From positions 62,001-126,000 of the forward strand of contig NZ_LQBL01000002.1 of the NCBI RefSeq assembly GCF_001483745.1: DNA of 64,000 nt. Reading direction: 5' to 3'. The stretch comes from Serinicoccus chungangensis. GTDB lineage: Bacteria; Actinomycetota; Actinomycetes; Actinomycetales; Dermatophilaceae. The notes under the pieces are model-generated. The model made no database searches and was not told where the DNA came from. It was given only the letters and a program-made list of their open reading frames with translations. The position numbers and the translations under genes are program-made. Positions 1 through 8,372 of this stretch are shown in pieces. Position 1 is the first letter of the stretch, and each line of letters begins with the position of its first letter.

Positions 1-433
1 GCAGGAGGTGACCCCCCGGGCGCAGCACCCGCGCCAGCTCCGCCAGCACCGCGTCGAGGTGGTCGTCCGGGGTGTGGATGGTCGAGTACCAGGAGAAGAC
101 CCCGTCGAAGGTCTCGTCGGCGACGTCGAGGTCGGCGAGGCTCCCGGTCGTGGACGGGTATGCAGGGTGGTCGGCGCGAGCCCGGCGCACCATCTCCGGC
201 GACAGGTCGACACCGCACGGCCGGCACCCGCGCGCCGCCAGCCGGGGGAGCATGCGCCCGGCACCGCAGCCGGCGTCGAGCACACGCGGCCCGTCGCCGA
301 GCAGCGCCACGAAGTGGTCGATCATCGCGAGCTCCGGCGGCTGCTCGGGCTCGGTCGCCGTGAAGGTGTCGGCGTAGAGGTCGGCCACGGCGTCGTAGGC
401 GGCCCTGGTCAGCTCCTCCTCCTGCTGCGACAT
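1..433 (-). CDS. Class I SAM-dependent methyltransferase, C-terminus outside window
   Basis: Reading leftward from an ATG at 433 gives an uninterrupted frame of 144 codons to the window edge, starting MSQQEEELTRAAYDAVADLY. VLDAGCGAGRM (residues 51-61) is the glycine-rich motif I that binds S-adenosylmethionine in Rossmann-fold methyltransferases; GVDLSPEMV is motif II with the ribose-binding acid, and LARVLRPGGHLL is the usual motif after strand 5. The family (methyltransferase 11/25 type) methylates small molecules or lipids; nothing here fixes the substrate. The last third is missing only because the window ends. No clear ribosome binding site precedes the ATG; a CATGAT hexamer lies 5 nt upstream. 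The gene is separated by 80 bases from the DUF3046 gene on the same strand. Confidence 0.85.
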   Translation of the reverse strand, partial: MSQQEEELTRAAYDAVADLYADTFTATEPEQPPELAMIDHFVALLGDGPRVLDAGCGAGRMLPRLAARGCRPCGVDLSPEMVRRARADHPAYPSTTGSLADLDVADETFDGVFSWYSTIHTPDDHLDAVLAELARVLRPGGHLL

Positions 434-513
434 GGAGCCATCATGCCTCGCGGGCGTGAGCGCTGGGGAGCGACCCAGACCCGCCACGCGTCCGCCCGGA
501 GCAGGGCCGTCGG

Positions 514-741
514 CTACCGCTCGTCCGGAGCGGGCGGGTCCGGCAGGTAGTGGTGCTCGGGGGGCACATCCATGTCGCGGCAGATGGCCTCCCACACCCG
601 GCGGGCAGACTCCCCCTGCTCGAGCGCCTCGTCGGCCGTGCGCCCCCCGAGGCTGCCCAGCGACTGGGTCCGCGTGACGACGGCGCCGTAGCCGGAGCCG
701 AACTCCTGCTCGACGAGGTCCCAGAACTCGCTCAACCGCAT
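514..741 (-). CDS. DUF3046 family small protein
   Basis: A 75-residue protein starting MRLSEFWDLVEQEFG. Small acidic proteins of this size with the N-terminal MRLSEFW and a central TADEAL segment form the actinobacterial DUF3046 family, which in mycobacteria lies beside recA/recX (Rv2738c). No enzymatic motif is visible and the function is unknown. The start codon is preceded by TAGCCT with a 6-nt spacer that itself reads GGAGGT, so the gene could be transcribed leaderless or use that sequence as a ribosome binding site. RecA and RecX are not in the window; they may lie further left or elsewhere. Confidence 0.85.
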   Translation of the reverse strand: MRLSEFWDLVEQEFGSGYGAVVTRTQSLGSLGGRTADEALEQGESARRVWEAICRDMDVPPEHHYLPDPPAPDER

Positions 742-747
742 ACCTCC

Positions 748-753
748 AGGCTA
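748..753 (-). promoter_or_regulatory. -10 TAGCCT for DUF3046 gene
   Basis: TAGCCT on the minus strand ends 6 nt before the ATG at 741, the leaderless-type spacing seen throughout the window. Confidence 0.5.
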
Positions 754-755
754 GG

Positions 756-1676
756 TCACCCGAGGACCGCCATGACCACGAGCATGACCGGCAGCGAGAG
801 GACCGTGGTGAGGAAGACGCCGTCCCGAGCGATCCGCTCGCCGTGGCCGTAGGCGAGGGCGAGGACGTAGACGTTCTGCGCCGTGGGCAGGGCCGCCATG
901 ACGACGGCCGCCAGCACCTCCGCGTCCTGCAGACCGAGGACGGGGCCGGCGACCAGCCCGGCCACCAGCGGCATGACGAGCAGCTTGACCAGCACCACGG
1001 CGACCGGTTCGGCCAGCCCGCCCTCGCGCCCGGGCAGCGGGGAGAGGCGCAGCGAGATGCCGAAGGCGAGGAGCATGCAGGGCACCGCGACCCCGGCGAC
1101 GAGCTCGACCGGCGCCAGCAGCAGGTCGGGGGGCTGCCATCCGGAGAGGTTGACGAGCAGCCCCAGCACCGTCCCGATGGTGAGCGGGTTGGTCACCGGG
1201 GAACGCAGCACCCGGCCCCACGACACGTGCCCCGCCCGCGTCGCGTCGAGGGCGGCCAGCCAGCCCGGCTGCAGGAAGAGCAGCTGCATGAAGAGGACGG
1301 GGGCCGCCCAGGAGGCGTCGCCGAGGACGTAGATGGCGATGGGGATACCGAGGTTGTTGGCGTTGACGATGCTGGCCGCCATGCCACCCAGCACGGCGTC
1401 GGCCCACCGCCGGCGCAGGACCCGGCGGGCCAGCACGAGGTAGACGACCGCGCACGCGGCGGTCGCGGCGACGGTGGCGACGAGGAAGCCGGAGAAGATG
1501 ACCCCGAGCTCGGCACGCGCCACGATGAGGAAGAGCAGGGCCGGGGACCCGACCCAGAACGTCAGCCGCGCCAGCATCCGCTGCTCGTCGCGGCCGAAGA
1601 TGCCGGTCTGCGCCAGCAGCCACCCCACGGCGACGACCGCAGCGATGAGCGAGAACCCCTCCAGCACCGACAGCAC
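756..1676 (-). CDS. AEC family transporter (auxin efflux carrier-like permease)
   Basis: A 306-residue, strongly hydrophobic protein with about ten membrane segments; the family is usually about 300 residues. The N-terminal helix VLEGFSLIAAVVAVGWLLAQ, the central polar NANNLGIPIAIYVLG segment and the C-terminal AALPTAQNVYVLA segment are typical AEC family features; the polar breaks around Asn-Pro/Gly are thought to form the substrate path. AEC proteins export or exchange small organic anions such as malate; the substrate here is not readable. I chose the GTG at 1676 because a GATAAT -10 hexamer sits 6 nt upstream and a longer start would run into the divergent carboxyltransferase gene at 1741. 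The frame stays open upstream to 1760, but that part has no membrane protein character. Confidence 0.85.
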   Translation of the reverse strand: MLSVLEGFSLIAAVVAVGWLLAQTGIFGRDEQRMLARLTFWVGSPALLFLIVARAELGVIFSGFLVATVAATAACAVVYLVLARRVLRRRWADAVLGGMAASIVNANNLGIPIAIYVLGDASWAAPVLFMQLLFLQPGWLAALDATRAGHVSWGRVLRSPVTNPLTIGTVLGLLVNLSGWQPPDLLLAPVELVAGVAVPCMLLAFGISLRLSPLPGREGGLAEPVAVVLVKLLVMPLVAGLVAGPVLGLQDAEVLAAVVMAALPTAQNVYVLALAYGHGERIARDGVFLTTVLSLPVMLVVMAVLG

Positions 1677-1682
1677 CGGCCC

Positions 1683-1688
1683 ATTATC
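1683..1688 (-). promoter_or_regulatory. -10 GATAAT for AEC transporter gene
   Basis: GATAAT on the minus strand ends 6 nt before the GTG at 1676. It decides the start codon choice. Confidence 0.45.
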
Positions 1689-1726
1689 AGCGGTCCGTCC
1701 TGTCGGGTCGGAGGGTGCCCTGCTGC

Positions 1727-1732
1727 TAGCGT
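1727..1732 (+). promoter_or_regulatory. -10 TAGCGT for carboxyltransferase gene
   Basis: TAGCGT ends 8 nt before the ATG at 1741, in the 64-bp divergent gap shared with the AEC gene. Confidence 0.5.
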
Positions 1733-1740
1733 TCCACCCC

Positions 1741-3699
1741 ATGGCCGATCCCCGCGACACCCCCGACCCGGCGGACTCCGACGTCGATGTCGACGACGTC
1801 TACGGCGAGGGTGGGGTCACCCCGGACCTGCTGGACCGTCGCCCGGTCGTCCCCCGCACGGTGGCCAGCCTCTACGAGTCCCGACCCGGTCTCAACCCTA
1901 CCCAGGCGGCCAGGACCTTCGTGGAGGCGGTGAACCTGCAGGAGCGGTACGGCCACCTGCGGGTCGTCGACGACCTCATCGGCCTGCAACGTCGGGTCGG
2001 CGACACCATCGAGCGCTACACGGACAAGCTGCGCAACGCCGAGGCCCGCTCCGGCACCAGCGAGTCCGCCCGTTTCGGCATCGGCCACTTCGGTGGCGAG
2101 CGCGCCGTCGTGTATGTCGTGGACTGGTCGTTCTTCGCCGGCTCCCTGGGCGAGGTGGCCGGAGAGAAGTTCGTGCAGGCGGCCGAGCTCGCCGAGCGTG
2201 AGGGCCTGCCCCTCATCAGCATGGGCGCCTCCTCCGGCGTCCGGCAGCACGAGAACGTCCTCGGTCTCGTCCAGATGCAGCGCATGGCGGCCGCCGCCAA
2301 CAAGTTCCAGCACACGACGAACCGCCCCTACATCTCGGTGCTCGCGGGCCAGGTGTGGGGCGGCATGTCGGCCAGCGCCGTGCCGGTCGCCGACCTCATC
2401 GTGGCGCTGGAGGGCACCGACTACGGCTTCGCCGGGCGACGCGTCATCGAGACCTTCGAGGGCCGCGAGGTGCCGCGGGGGCTGCAGAGCGCCGAGGCCA
2501 ACTACCTCGACCGCAACGTCGACGTGCTCGTCAAGGACGTCGAGGAGCTCATCACCTTCATCGGACAGGTCCTCACCTCGGGGCGGCACACGCACCGGCT
2601 CAAGGTCGGCGACCGGGACGAGCCGGGCACCGGCACCGGGTCGCGGACGGTGACGGCCGGGCCGGAGGGCTTCTCCGCCGCGCTGTGGGACCGTCAGGAG
2701 GTCGAGCAGTCGGTCGAGATCCCCCGGGAGCGCCGCGACCGCGACAGCGCCAGCACGCGGGACTCGCTCATGGCGCGCTACAACGAGATCGCCGCGGGTG
2801 CCGGCCGCCTGGACACCGAGTACTTCCTGCGGCACGTGTTCGACGCCGCGGTGCCGTTCTACAACCACGTCCGGTTCGAGGACCAGAAGGCCTACCCGAG
2901 CATCATCGCCGCGCTCGCCACGCTCGGGGGCCAGTCCTTCATGGTCATCGGCGACCAGCCGTCCTACACCATCTCCGGGGGGTATGTCGGGAAGCGCCCG
3001 GCGAACCCGAGCCCGGAGGACTTCGAGTACGCCGTGCGGATGATGACCGCCGCCGAGCGGTGGGACCTGCCGATCGTCTTCTTCACCGACACCCTCGGCG
3101 CCATGCCGTCCATGGCCGCCGAGCGCCGCGGCCAGTCCCGCGCCATCGCCCAGAGCATCAAGCGCGCCGCCTCCCACCCCTACCCCACGATCTCGGTGAT
3201 CTCGGGGGCCATGGGCTCCGGGGGCGGTCTGGCGACGACGCCCTTCGGCCGGGAGACCATCATGCTCGACAGCGCCCTGGGCTTCGTGTCCGAGCCGCGC
3301 TCGACGGCCTCGATCCTCTACAGCGTGGCCAACCCCACGGTCGAGCAGGTCGGGATGACCCTGGAGACCATGAAGGCCTCCGCCCTCGACCTCAAGGCGC
3401 AGGGCCTGGTCGACACCATCGTCCACGACGCCGACGACCCCGCGACCACCGCCGGCGAGCTGCGGGCCGCCATCGTCAAGGGGTACAACGCCCAGCACGG
3501 CCTCAACCCGCGACGGCTCCGGCGCCAGGCGGACGACCGGCTGCGCCCGCGCACGCTGGGCAGGCTGGCGACCGTGGAGGAGCGGCACGCCGGCAGCCAC
3601 GAGGAGCAGCCGCAGCACCAGCACCTCGGCGTCGACCGGGCCGAGGAGCGGCCGGCCGCCCCGTCGACCGAGCGCTCCGAGGACCGCCCCGACGACTGA
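1741..3699 (+). CDS. Fused AccD/AccA-like acyl-CoA carboxyltransferase
   Basis: A 652-residue protein with two crotonase-fold halves. The first half looks like the beta (AccD) side of acetyl-CoA carboxylase: GASSGVRQHE near residue 162 stands where AccD has ASGGARMQE, and GFAGRRVIETFEG near 231 matches the GFAGPRVIEQT element. The second half looks like AccA: FFTDTLGAMPSMAAERRGQS and, near 488, GAMGSGGGLATTPFG, equivalent to the GEGGSGGALA oxyanion segment. It should move the carboxyl group from carboxybiotin to an acyl-CoA together with a biotin carboxylase such as the one at 42891. The AccD zinc finger is absent and several normally invariant positions differ, so the acyl substrate may not be acetyl-CoA. 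The N-terminal 50 and C-terminal 50 residues are acidic and low in complexity. Confidence 0.8.
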   Translation: MADPRDTPDPADSDVDVDDVYGEGGVTPDLLDRRPVVPRTVASLYESRPGLNPTQAARTFVEAVNLQERYGHLRVVDDLIGLQRRVGDTIERYTDKLRNAEARSGTSESARFGIGHFGGERAVVYVVDWSFFAGSLGEVAGEKFVQAAELAEREGLPLISMGASSGVRQHENVLGLVQMQRMAAAANKFQHTTNRPYISVLAGQVWGGMSASAVPVADLIVALEGTDYGFAGRRVIETFEGREVPRGLQSAEANYLDRNVDVLVKDVEELITFIGQVLTSGRHTHRLKVGDRDEPGTGTGSRTVTAGPEGFSAALWDRQEVEQSVEIPRERRDRDSASTRDSLMARYNEIAAGAGRLDTEYFLRHVFDAAVPFYNHVRFEDQKAYPSIIAALATLGGQSFMVIGDQPSYTISGGYVGKRPANPSPEDFEYAVRMMTAAERWDLPIVFFTDTLGAMPSMAAERRGQSRAIAQSIKRAASHPYPTISVISGAMGSGGGLATTPFGRETIMLDSALGFVSEPRSTASILYSVANPTVEQVGMTLETMKASALDLKAQGLVDTIVHDADDPATTAGELRAAIVKGYNAQHGLNPRRLRRQADDRLRPRTLGRLATVEERHAGSHEEQPQHQHLGVDRAEERPAAPSTERSEDRPDD

Positions 3700-3702
3700 C
3701 CC

Positions 3703-3732
3703 GGCCGCGGTGCGCCTGCCCGGTCCGCGGCC
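3703..3732. terminator. Bidirectional hairpin between convergent genes
   Basis: GGCCGCGG (3703-3710) pairs perfectly with CCGCGGCC (3725-3732) around a 14-nt loop. It lies between the carboxyltransferase stop and the stop of the convergent DUF1801-like gene. There is no T tract, as is usual in GC-rich actinobacteria. Confidence 0.5.
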
Positions 3733-4163
3733 TAGCCGACCGCCTTCCGGAGCAGCCGGCGCACCGTCCGCTCGACCTCCTCGTCGGCCTCCAGGACGGC
3801 GTAGGACGTCGCCCACATGACGCCGTCGTCCAGGGCGGCCGCCTCGTCGAAGCTGATCGTGGCGTAGCGGGTGTCGAACTTCGACGCGGGCTGGAAGAAC
3901 ACCACGGTGCGGCCCTCCCGGGCATAGGTCGGGAAGCCGTACATCGTGCGGGGGGTCAGGTCGGGCGCCACCTCGGTGACGATGCGGTGCAGCATCGTCG
4001 CGAGCTCCAGGTCGGTGCCGGAGAGGGCGTCGATGGCGTCCAGGCACGCCTCGAGCTCGCGCGCCTTCTTGGCCGCACCCTTCAGCCCCTTGGTGGTGCG
4101 CAGCTCCTCGGCGCGCTGCTTCATCGCCTCGCGCTCGGCAGCGCTGAACCCGGCTCCTGCCAT
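3732..4163 (-). CDS. DUF1801/YdhG-like small protein
   Basis: A 143-residue protein. The central part, LATMLHRIVTEVAPDLTPRTMYGFPTYAREGRTVVFF..., followed by a hydrophobic DTRYATISFDEAA strand and a long C-terminal helix ending LLRKAVG, fits the DUF1801/YdhG fold, a small alpha-beta domain proposed in Bacillus (Fra) to chaperone iron. The N-terminal 45 residues form a lysine- and glutamate-rich helix not part of the core fold. No catalytic residues can be named. The ATG at 4163 has TGTGAT 6 nt upstream, a weak match to the local -10 pattern. Confidence 0.6.
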   Translation of the reverse strand: MAGAGFSAAEREAMKQRAEELRTTKGLKGAAKKARELEACLDAIDALSGTDLELATMLHRIVTEVAPDLTPRTMYGFPTYAREGRTVVFFQPASKFDTRYATISFDEAAALDDGVMWATSYAVLEADEEVERTVRRLLRKAVG

Positions 4164-4232
4164 GTGCCCATCACACCACAGGCGGGGCGCGACCGTCCGG
4201 TCGTCGCCGGACCCCGGGACGTCGACCGAGGC

Positions 4233-6188
4233 TCAGCTGGTCCAGGCCCGCCAGAGCGCGGCATACTCCCCGTCCGCCGCCATGAGCTCGTCGTGGCTGC
4301 CGAGCTCGACGACCCGGCCGTCCTGCACGACCGCGATGCGGTCCGCGTCGTGGGCGGTGTGCAGCCGGTGCGCGATGGCGACGACGGTCCGCCCGGTGAG
4401 CAGGGCGTTCATGGAGCCCTCCAGGTGGCGTGCCGTGCGCGGGTCGATGAGACTCGTCGCCTCGTCGAGGACCAGCGTGTGCGGGTCGGCCAGGATGAGC
4501 CGGGCCAGCGCGATCTGCTGCGCCTGCGCCGGGGTCAGCTCGTGGTGGCCCGAGCCCAGCACCGTGTCCAGGCCCTGCGGCAGCGCCTCGACCCAGCCGC
4601 GCGCGTCCACGGTGGCGAGCGCACGCCATACCCCGTCCTCGCCCGTGCCGTCGCGCGCCAGCTCGACGTTGTCGCGCACCGATCCGCGGAAGACGTGGTG
4701 CTCCTGGGTGACGAGCGCGACCTCGGTCCGCAGCAGCTCCAGCGGCAGCTCGGTCACCTCCACCCCGCCCACGGTCACCGTGCCGCCGGTGGGGGCGTGG
4801 ATGCCGGAGATGAGCCGGCCCAGGGTCGACTTGCCCGACCCGGAGGGCCCGACGATCGCCAGCCGCTCCCCCGGCTCCAGGGTGAGGTCGATGCCGTGCA
4901 GCACGTCGTAGCCGGGCCGGTAGGCGTAGCTCAGGTCGTGCCCCACGAGCGTGCTGCCCTCGGGCCGGTCCTCGCCCGGCGTCCGGTCGGGAGGCACCTC
5001 GGCGATGCCGAGCAGACGCGTGGTCGACGCCACCCCGACCTGCAGCCGGTCGATGGTGCCCACGAGCCGGTCGAAGGGTGCGTAGAACATCTCGATGAAG
5101 AGCATGGCGGTGGTGAGCTGACCCAGGGTCACGGCGCCGGTCGAGTAAAGCCAGGCGCCCATGACGAGGGTGATGACCCGCGGCAGCGAGAAGGCCATGT
5201 CCATGACCGCGAAGAGCACGTTGCGCAGGACGAGGCCGTAGCGCTCGGCCTGCGAGGACACCTCGATGTCGTCGACGCAGACCGAGCGGCGGGTGTGCTG
5301 CATCCGGTAGGCCTCGACCGTCCGGACGCCCTCGACGGTCTCGGTGAGCGTGGTGTTGATGTCGCTGTAGGTCGCGCCCTCCAGGAGGTAGCCGGCCGGG
5401 GCCTGCTGGAGGTAGCGGCGCACCTGCCACAGCGAGAGCGACGCGGTCACCAGGGTGGGCACCGCCAGCGCCCACGAGTTGAGGACCATGAAGACCACGG
5501 TGAGCAGCACTGTGACGACGCCGATGATGAACTCGGGCAGCGCCCAGCGCACGGCCCCGCTCATCGACCCGACGTCGCGCGTCACCCGGGTGACGAGGTC
5601 ACCGGTGCTGGCCGACTCGACCTTGCCCAGCGGCAGCCGGAGCACGGCCCGGATGACGTGCTCGCGGGCCTGCGCGAGCACGCCCTGGCCGAGGACGGCC
5701 GCCAGCCCCTTCGCGGCGTAGGTGAGGACCGCCTGGGCGACGAGGAGGAGGACCACGAGCAGGACGAGGTCGCGCACCGCCCCGGGTGCGGGGTCTCCCC
5801 CGGCCCGGGCCACGGCGTCGACGAGGTCGCCGAGCAGCAGCGGCACGGCCAGCCCGGCCGCTGCCGCGAGGCCGTTGGCGAGGGTGACGAGCACGACGAG
5901 ACGGGACCGCTCCCGCAGCAGGCCCCGCAGGTAGGCCATGACCGTGCCGGACGTGGCGACGGGCATGCCGCGGTCGGGGTCGAGGGCGGTCATGAGGTGG
6001 GCGCGGGCCCGCTCGCGGCGCAGCGCGTGCCGCTGCCACAGCAGGCGGTGCCGCTCGCGCAGCCCCACCGACCCTGGTGCGGGCGGCCAGAGGAGGTCCG
6101 GCACGACGGGGGCAGGCGGATTGCCGTCGGCGTCGCGCCAGGTGCGCGCGGAGCGCTCGCGCAGGTCGGGGTCGAGCAGGCTGGTCAT
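4233..6188 (-). CDS. ABC exporter half-transporter with intact Walker motifs and degenerate signature
   Basis: A 651-residue fused membrane-ATPase subunit. The transmembrane region (about residues 75-350) is followed by an ATPase domain with canonical Walker A GPSGSGKST, Walker B TLVLDEATSLID and switch histidine AIAHRL. The signature, normally LSGGQ, is ELTPAQAQQ, so this subunit cannot complete an ATP site in trans. It overlaps its partner gene by 4 bases (ATGA at 6185-6188), and the two together look like a heterodimeric exporter of the TM287/288 or LmrCD type. This subunit supplies the nucleotide-binding half of the single working site and its partner supplies the signature. Substrate unknown; nothing nearby points to a siderophore or peptide. 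Confidence 0.9.
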   Translation of the reverse strand: MTSLLDPDLRERSARTWRDADGNPPAPVVPDLLWPPAPGSVGLRERHRLLWQRHALRRERARAHLMTALDPDRGMPVATSGTVMAYLRGLLRERSRLVVLVTLANGLAAAAGLAVPLLLGDLVDAVARAGGDPAPGAVRDLVLLVVLLLVAQAVLTYAAKGLAAVLGQGVLAQAREHVIRAVLRLPLGKVESASTGDLVTRVTRDVGSMSGAVRWALPEFIIGVVTVLLTVVFMVLNSWALAVPTLVTASLSLWQVRRYLQQAPAGYLLEGATYSDINTTLTETVEGVRTVEAYRMQHTRRSVCVDDIEVSSQAERYGLVLRNVLFAVMDMAFSLPRVITLVMGAWLYSTGAVTLGQLTTAMLFIEMFYAPFDRLVGTIDRLQVGVASTTRLLGIAEVPPDRTPGEDRPEGSTLVGHDLSYAYRPGYDVLHGIDLTLEPGERLAIVGPSGSGKSTLGRLISGIHAPTGGTVTVGGVEVTELPLELLRTEVALVTQEHHVFRGSVRDNVELARDGTGEDGVWRALATVDARGWVEALPQGLDTVLGSGHHELTPAQAQQIALARLILADPHTLVLDEATSLIDPRTARHLEGSMNALLTGRTVVAIAHRLHTAHDADRIAVVQDGRVVELGSHDELMAADGEYAALWRAWTS

Positions 6189-8188
6189 GGCGTCACCTCC
6201 CTGGTGCCGGTCGTGGTGGTCGTGGTGGTCGTGGTCGTGGTCGCGTCGGTGGTCGTCCCGTCGCTCGGGCGACCGGGCGCCTCGCCGGTGGTCGTCACCC
6301 GGTCGCCGGCCTCGCCCCGGAGCACGGTGGCGCGGTATGCCGCGTGCCCGGCGACGAGGTCGTCGTGCGTCCCCGTGGCGACCACCCGGCCGTCCTCGAG
6401 GAAGGCCACCTCGTCGGCGTGGTGCAGCAGCAGCGGCGAGGCGGTCATGACCACGGTCGTGCGACCCCGTCGGTGACCGGGCAGCCGGTCGGCGATCCGG
6501 GCCTCGGTGTGCGCGTCCACCGCCGAGGTCGGCTCCACCAGCACGAGCACCGGCGGGTCCGCCGCCAGCGCCCGGGTGAGGACGAGCCGCTGCCGCTGCC
6601 CGCCGGACAGGCCGCGCCCGCGCTCGTCGAGCACGCCTTGCCAGCCGCCTGGGAGGATGTCGTAGACGTCCTCGGCCGCCGCCGCGTGCAGCGCGGCCTC
6701 GGCCTGCTCCCGGCTCAGCGTCCGGTGCGGGTCGACCGCCTCCTGCAGGGTGCCCGCGAAGACGTGCGCGGCGGTGTCGCTGACGAGCACGAGCGAGCGC
6801 ACCTGGTCCAGCGGCAGCTCGGCCAGGTCGGTGCCGCCCAGCGTGACGCCCCAGGACCCGTGGGCGCGCCGGGTGTCGCGGGCCTCGAGCTCGGTCCGGA
6901 CCCGCGCCCGCTCCGCGGCCGCCCGGCGGGCGGCCCGGCCGGTGGCCTCGTCGTCGCCCGCCGGCACGGTGTCACCGGCAGGCAGGTAGCGACCGAGCCG
7001 GTCCGCCAGGCGCGCGCTGTCGTCGGGCAGGGCGCTGACGACCATCGTCAGCCGGCCGGGGCGCACCCGGAGGCCGGACGCCTGGTCGAGGAGCTCGCCG
7101 GCCGCCAGCGCGCGCAGCTGGTCGGGCTCGAGCGGCGCCCGCTGCGGCCACGGGTCGGTGGTGCCGAAGACCCCGACGGTCTTGCGGGCCGAGACGACCG
7201 AGCGGGTGATCTGCTGGGCCGCCTCGAAGACGACGCGGATGGGCTGGACGAGGAAGAGGGCATACCCCAGGAAGGTGATGAGCTCGCCGATCTCGATGTC
7301 GCCGGCGCGCACCCGCTGCACGCCGAGCACCATGAGCGCGACGACGAAGAGCCCGGAGAGCAGGACGCCCACACCCTCGACGAAGGCTCCCCAGGCGCCG
7401 GCCTGCACGCCCGCGCGGCGCACCCGCTGGCTCTGCCGCGCGTAGTTGTCGCCGAAGATCCGCTCGCCGCCGATCCCGCGCAGGATGCGCAGCCCGGCGA
7501 CGATGTCGGTGGCCATCGAGGTCAGCTCGGAGTCCCGGCTGCGCTCGCGCGTCTGGGCGGCGGCCAGCGGGCGCAGCAGCACCGAGGAGATGAGCACGAG
7601 CACCGGTGCGACGAGGAGGACGACGAGCCCCAGCGGCACCGAGATCTGCAGCACGATGACGGCGACGAGCAGGTAGGCCACGACATTGCCGACCAGCCGC
7701 GAGAAGATCTCGATGAACTGGCCGAACTGGTCGCCGTCGCTGCCGTTGACGCTCAGGACCTCGCCGGTCGGGGCCCGGCGCGGCAGGACGTGCCCCAGCC
7801 GGGTGGCCTGATGGGTGACGAGGCGGGTCTGACCGTACGCGGCGTACAGCCAGGAGCGCACGACGACGGTGTGGTAGAAGACGCCGCTGCTGGCGCCGAC
7901 GAGGGTGACGAGCAGCAGCACCCCGCACCACAGGGCGGTGCGGGTGCTGTCGCCGGGGATGATCCCCTCGTCGATGGCCTGGCCGAAGACCCAGGGCGTC
8001 AGGGCCGTCGGCAGCATCCACAGCAGGCTGCACAGGCAGCCGACGAGCACGAGGTCGCGCTGCTGGCGCACCAGCCACCAGAGGAAGCGCACCGGCCCGC
8101 GGGTGTCGGGCACGCCGATGCCGGCCCGACGACCCGGCTGCGTCGAGGCAGGGGTCCAGGCGGTGACGGTGGGTGGGAAGTCGCGCAT
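6185..8188 (-). CDS. ABC exporter half-transporter with lost P-loop
   Basis: A 667-residue fused membrane-ATPase subunit. The membrane part is ordinary, but the ATPase domain has lost the Walker A lysine motif (the region reads RLTMVVSALPDDSARLADRL), the Walker B aspartate (VLVLVEPTSAVD) and the switch histidine (VVMTASPLLL). The signature GLSGGQRQRLVLTRAL is perfect. It must therefore act as the signature-donating half for the subunit encoded immediately downstream. The C-terminus ends in a threonine-rich tail encoded by a GTG/GTC-type simple repeat (complement of 6204-6250). I chose the ATG at 8188 rather than the GTG at 8221 because a TAGGCT hexamer (8199-8204) lies between them. Confidence 0.88.
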   Translation of the reverse strand: MRDFPPTVTAWTPASTQPGRRAGIGVPDTRGPVRFLWWLVRQQRDLVLVGCLCSLLWMLPTALTPWVFGQAIDEGIIPGDSTRTALWCGVLLLVTLVGASSGVFYHTVVVRSWLYAAYGQTRLVTHQATRLGHVLPRRAPTGEVLSVNGSDGDQFGQFIEIFSRLVGNVVAYLLVAVIVLQISVPLGLVVLLVAPVLVLISSVLLRPLAAAQTRERSRDSELTSMATDIVAGLRILRGIGGERIFGDNYARQSQRVRRAGVQAGAWGAFVEGVGVLLSGLFVVALMVLGVQRVRAGDIEIGELITFLGYALFLVQPIRVVFEAAQQITRSVVSARKTVGVFGTTDPWPQRAPLEPDQLRALAAGELLDQASGLRVRPGRLTMVVSALPDDSARLADRLGRYLPAGDTVPAGDDEATGRAARRAAAERARVRTELEARDTRRAHGSWGVTLGGTDLAELPLDQVRSLVLVSDTAAHVFAGTLQEAVDPHRTLSREQAEAALHAAAAEDVYDILPGGWQGVLDERGRGLSGGQRQRLVLTRALAADPPVLVLVEPTSAVDAHTEARIADRLPGHRRGRTTVVMTASPLLLHHADEVAFLEDGRVVATGTHDDLVAGHAAYRATVLRGEAGDRVTTTGEAPGRPSDGTTTDATTTTTTTTTTTGTREVTP
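6204..6250. repeat. Trinucleotide-type simple repeat coding a poly-Thr tail
   Basis: Repeated GTGGTCGTGGT units read on the minus strand as consecutive ACC/ACG threonine codons near the end of the upstream ABC subunit. Such a run is prone to replication slippage, so length variation between strains is likely. Confidence 0.7.
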
Positions 8189-8198
8189 GGCGAGGGCC

Positions 8199-8204
8199 AG
8201 CCTA
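8199..8204 (-). promoter_or_regulatory. -10 TAGGCT for ABC exporter operon
   Basis: TAGGCT on the minus strand lies 10 nt before the ATG at 8188, slightly further than at most genes here. Confidence 0.35.
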
Positions 8205-8372
8205 GGACGCCCGCCCGACACACCTCCACCGCTTTTCCGTGCACGTCAAGGCCCCCGCGACGGTGGCCGGAGGTATGCCGTACCGCCTCGTGCCGGAGAG
8301 GTCTGGGACGGCGGGGGCCGGGATGAGAGGATGAGGGTCGAAGCATCCGTCCCGGCGTCCTGGAGGAACCTC

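Noticed and set aside
6204-6250. Frameshift at the end of the upstream ABC subunit
   Set aside because: The simple repeat stays in frame as threonine codons and the frame ends at an ATGA overlap with the next gene.
2355-6476. A very long open frame on the + strand across the end of the carboxyltransferase gene and the ABC genes
   Set aside because: It is antisense or out of frame to well-recognised proteins and its translation is Arg/Gly/His-rich without motifs; such frames are normal in DNA of this GC content.
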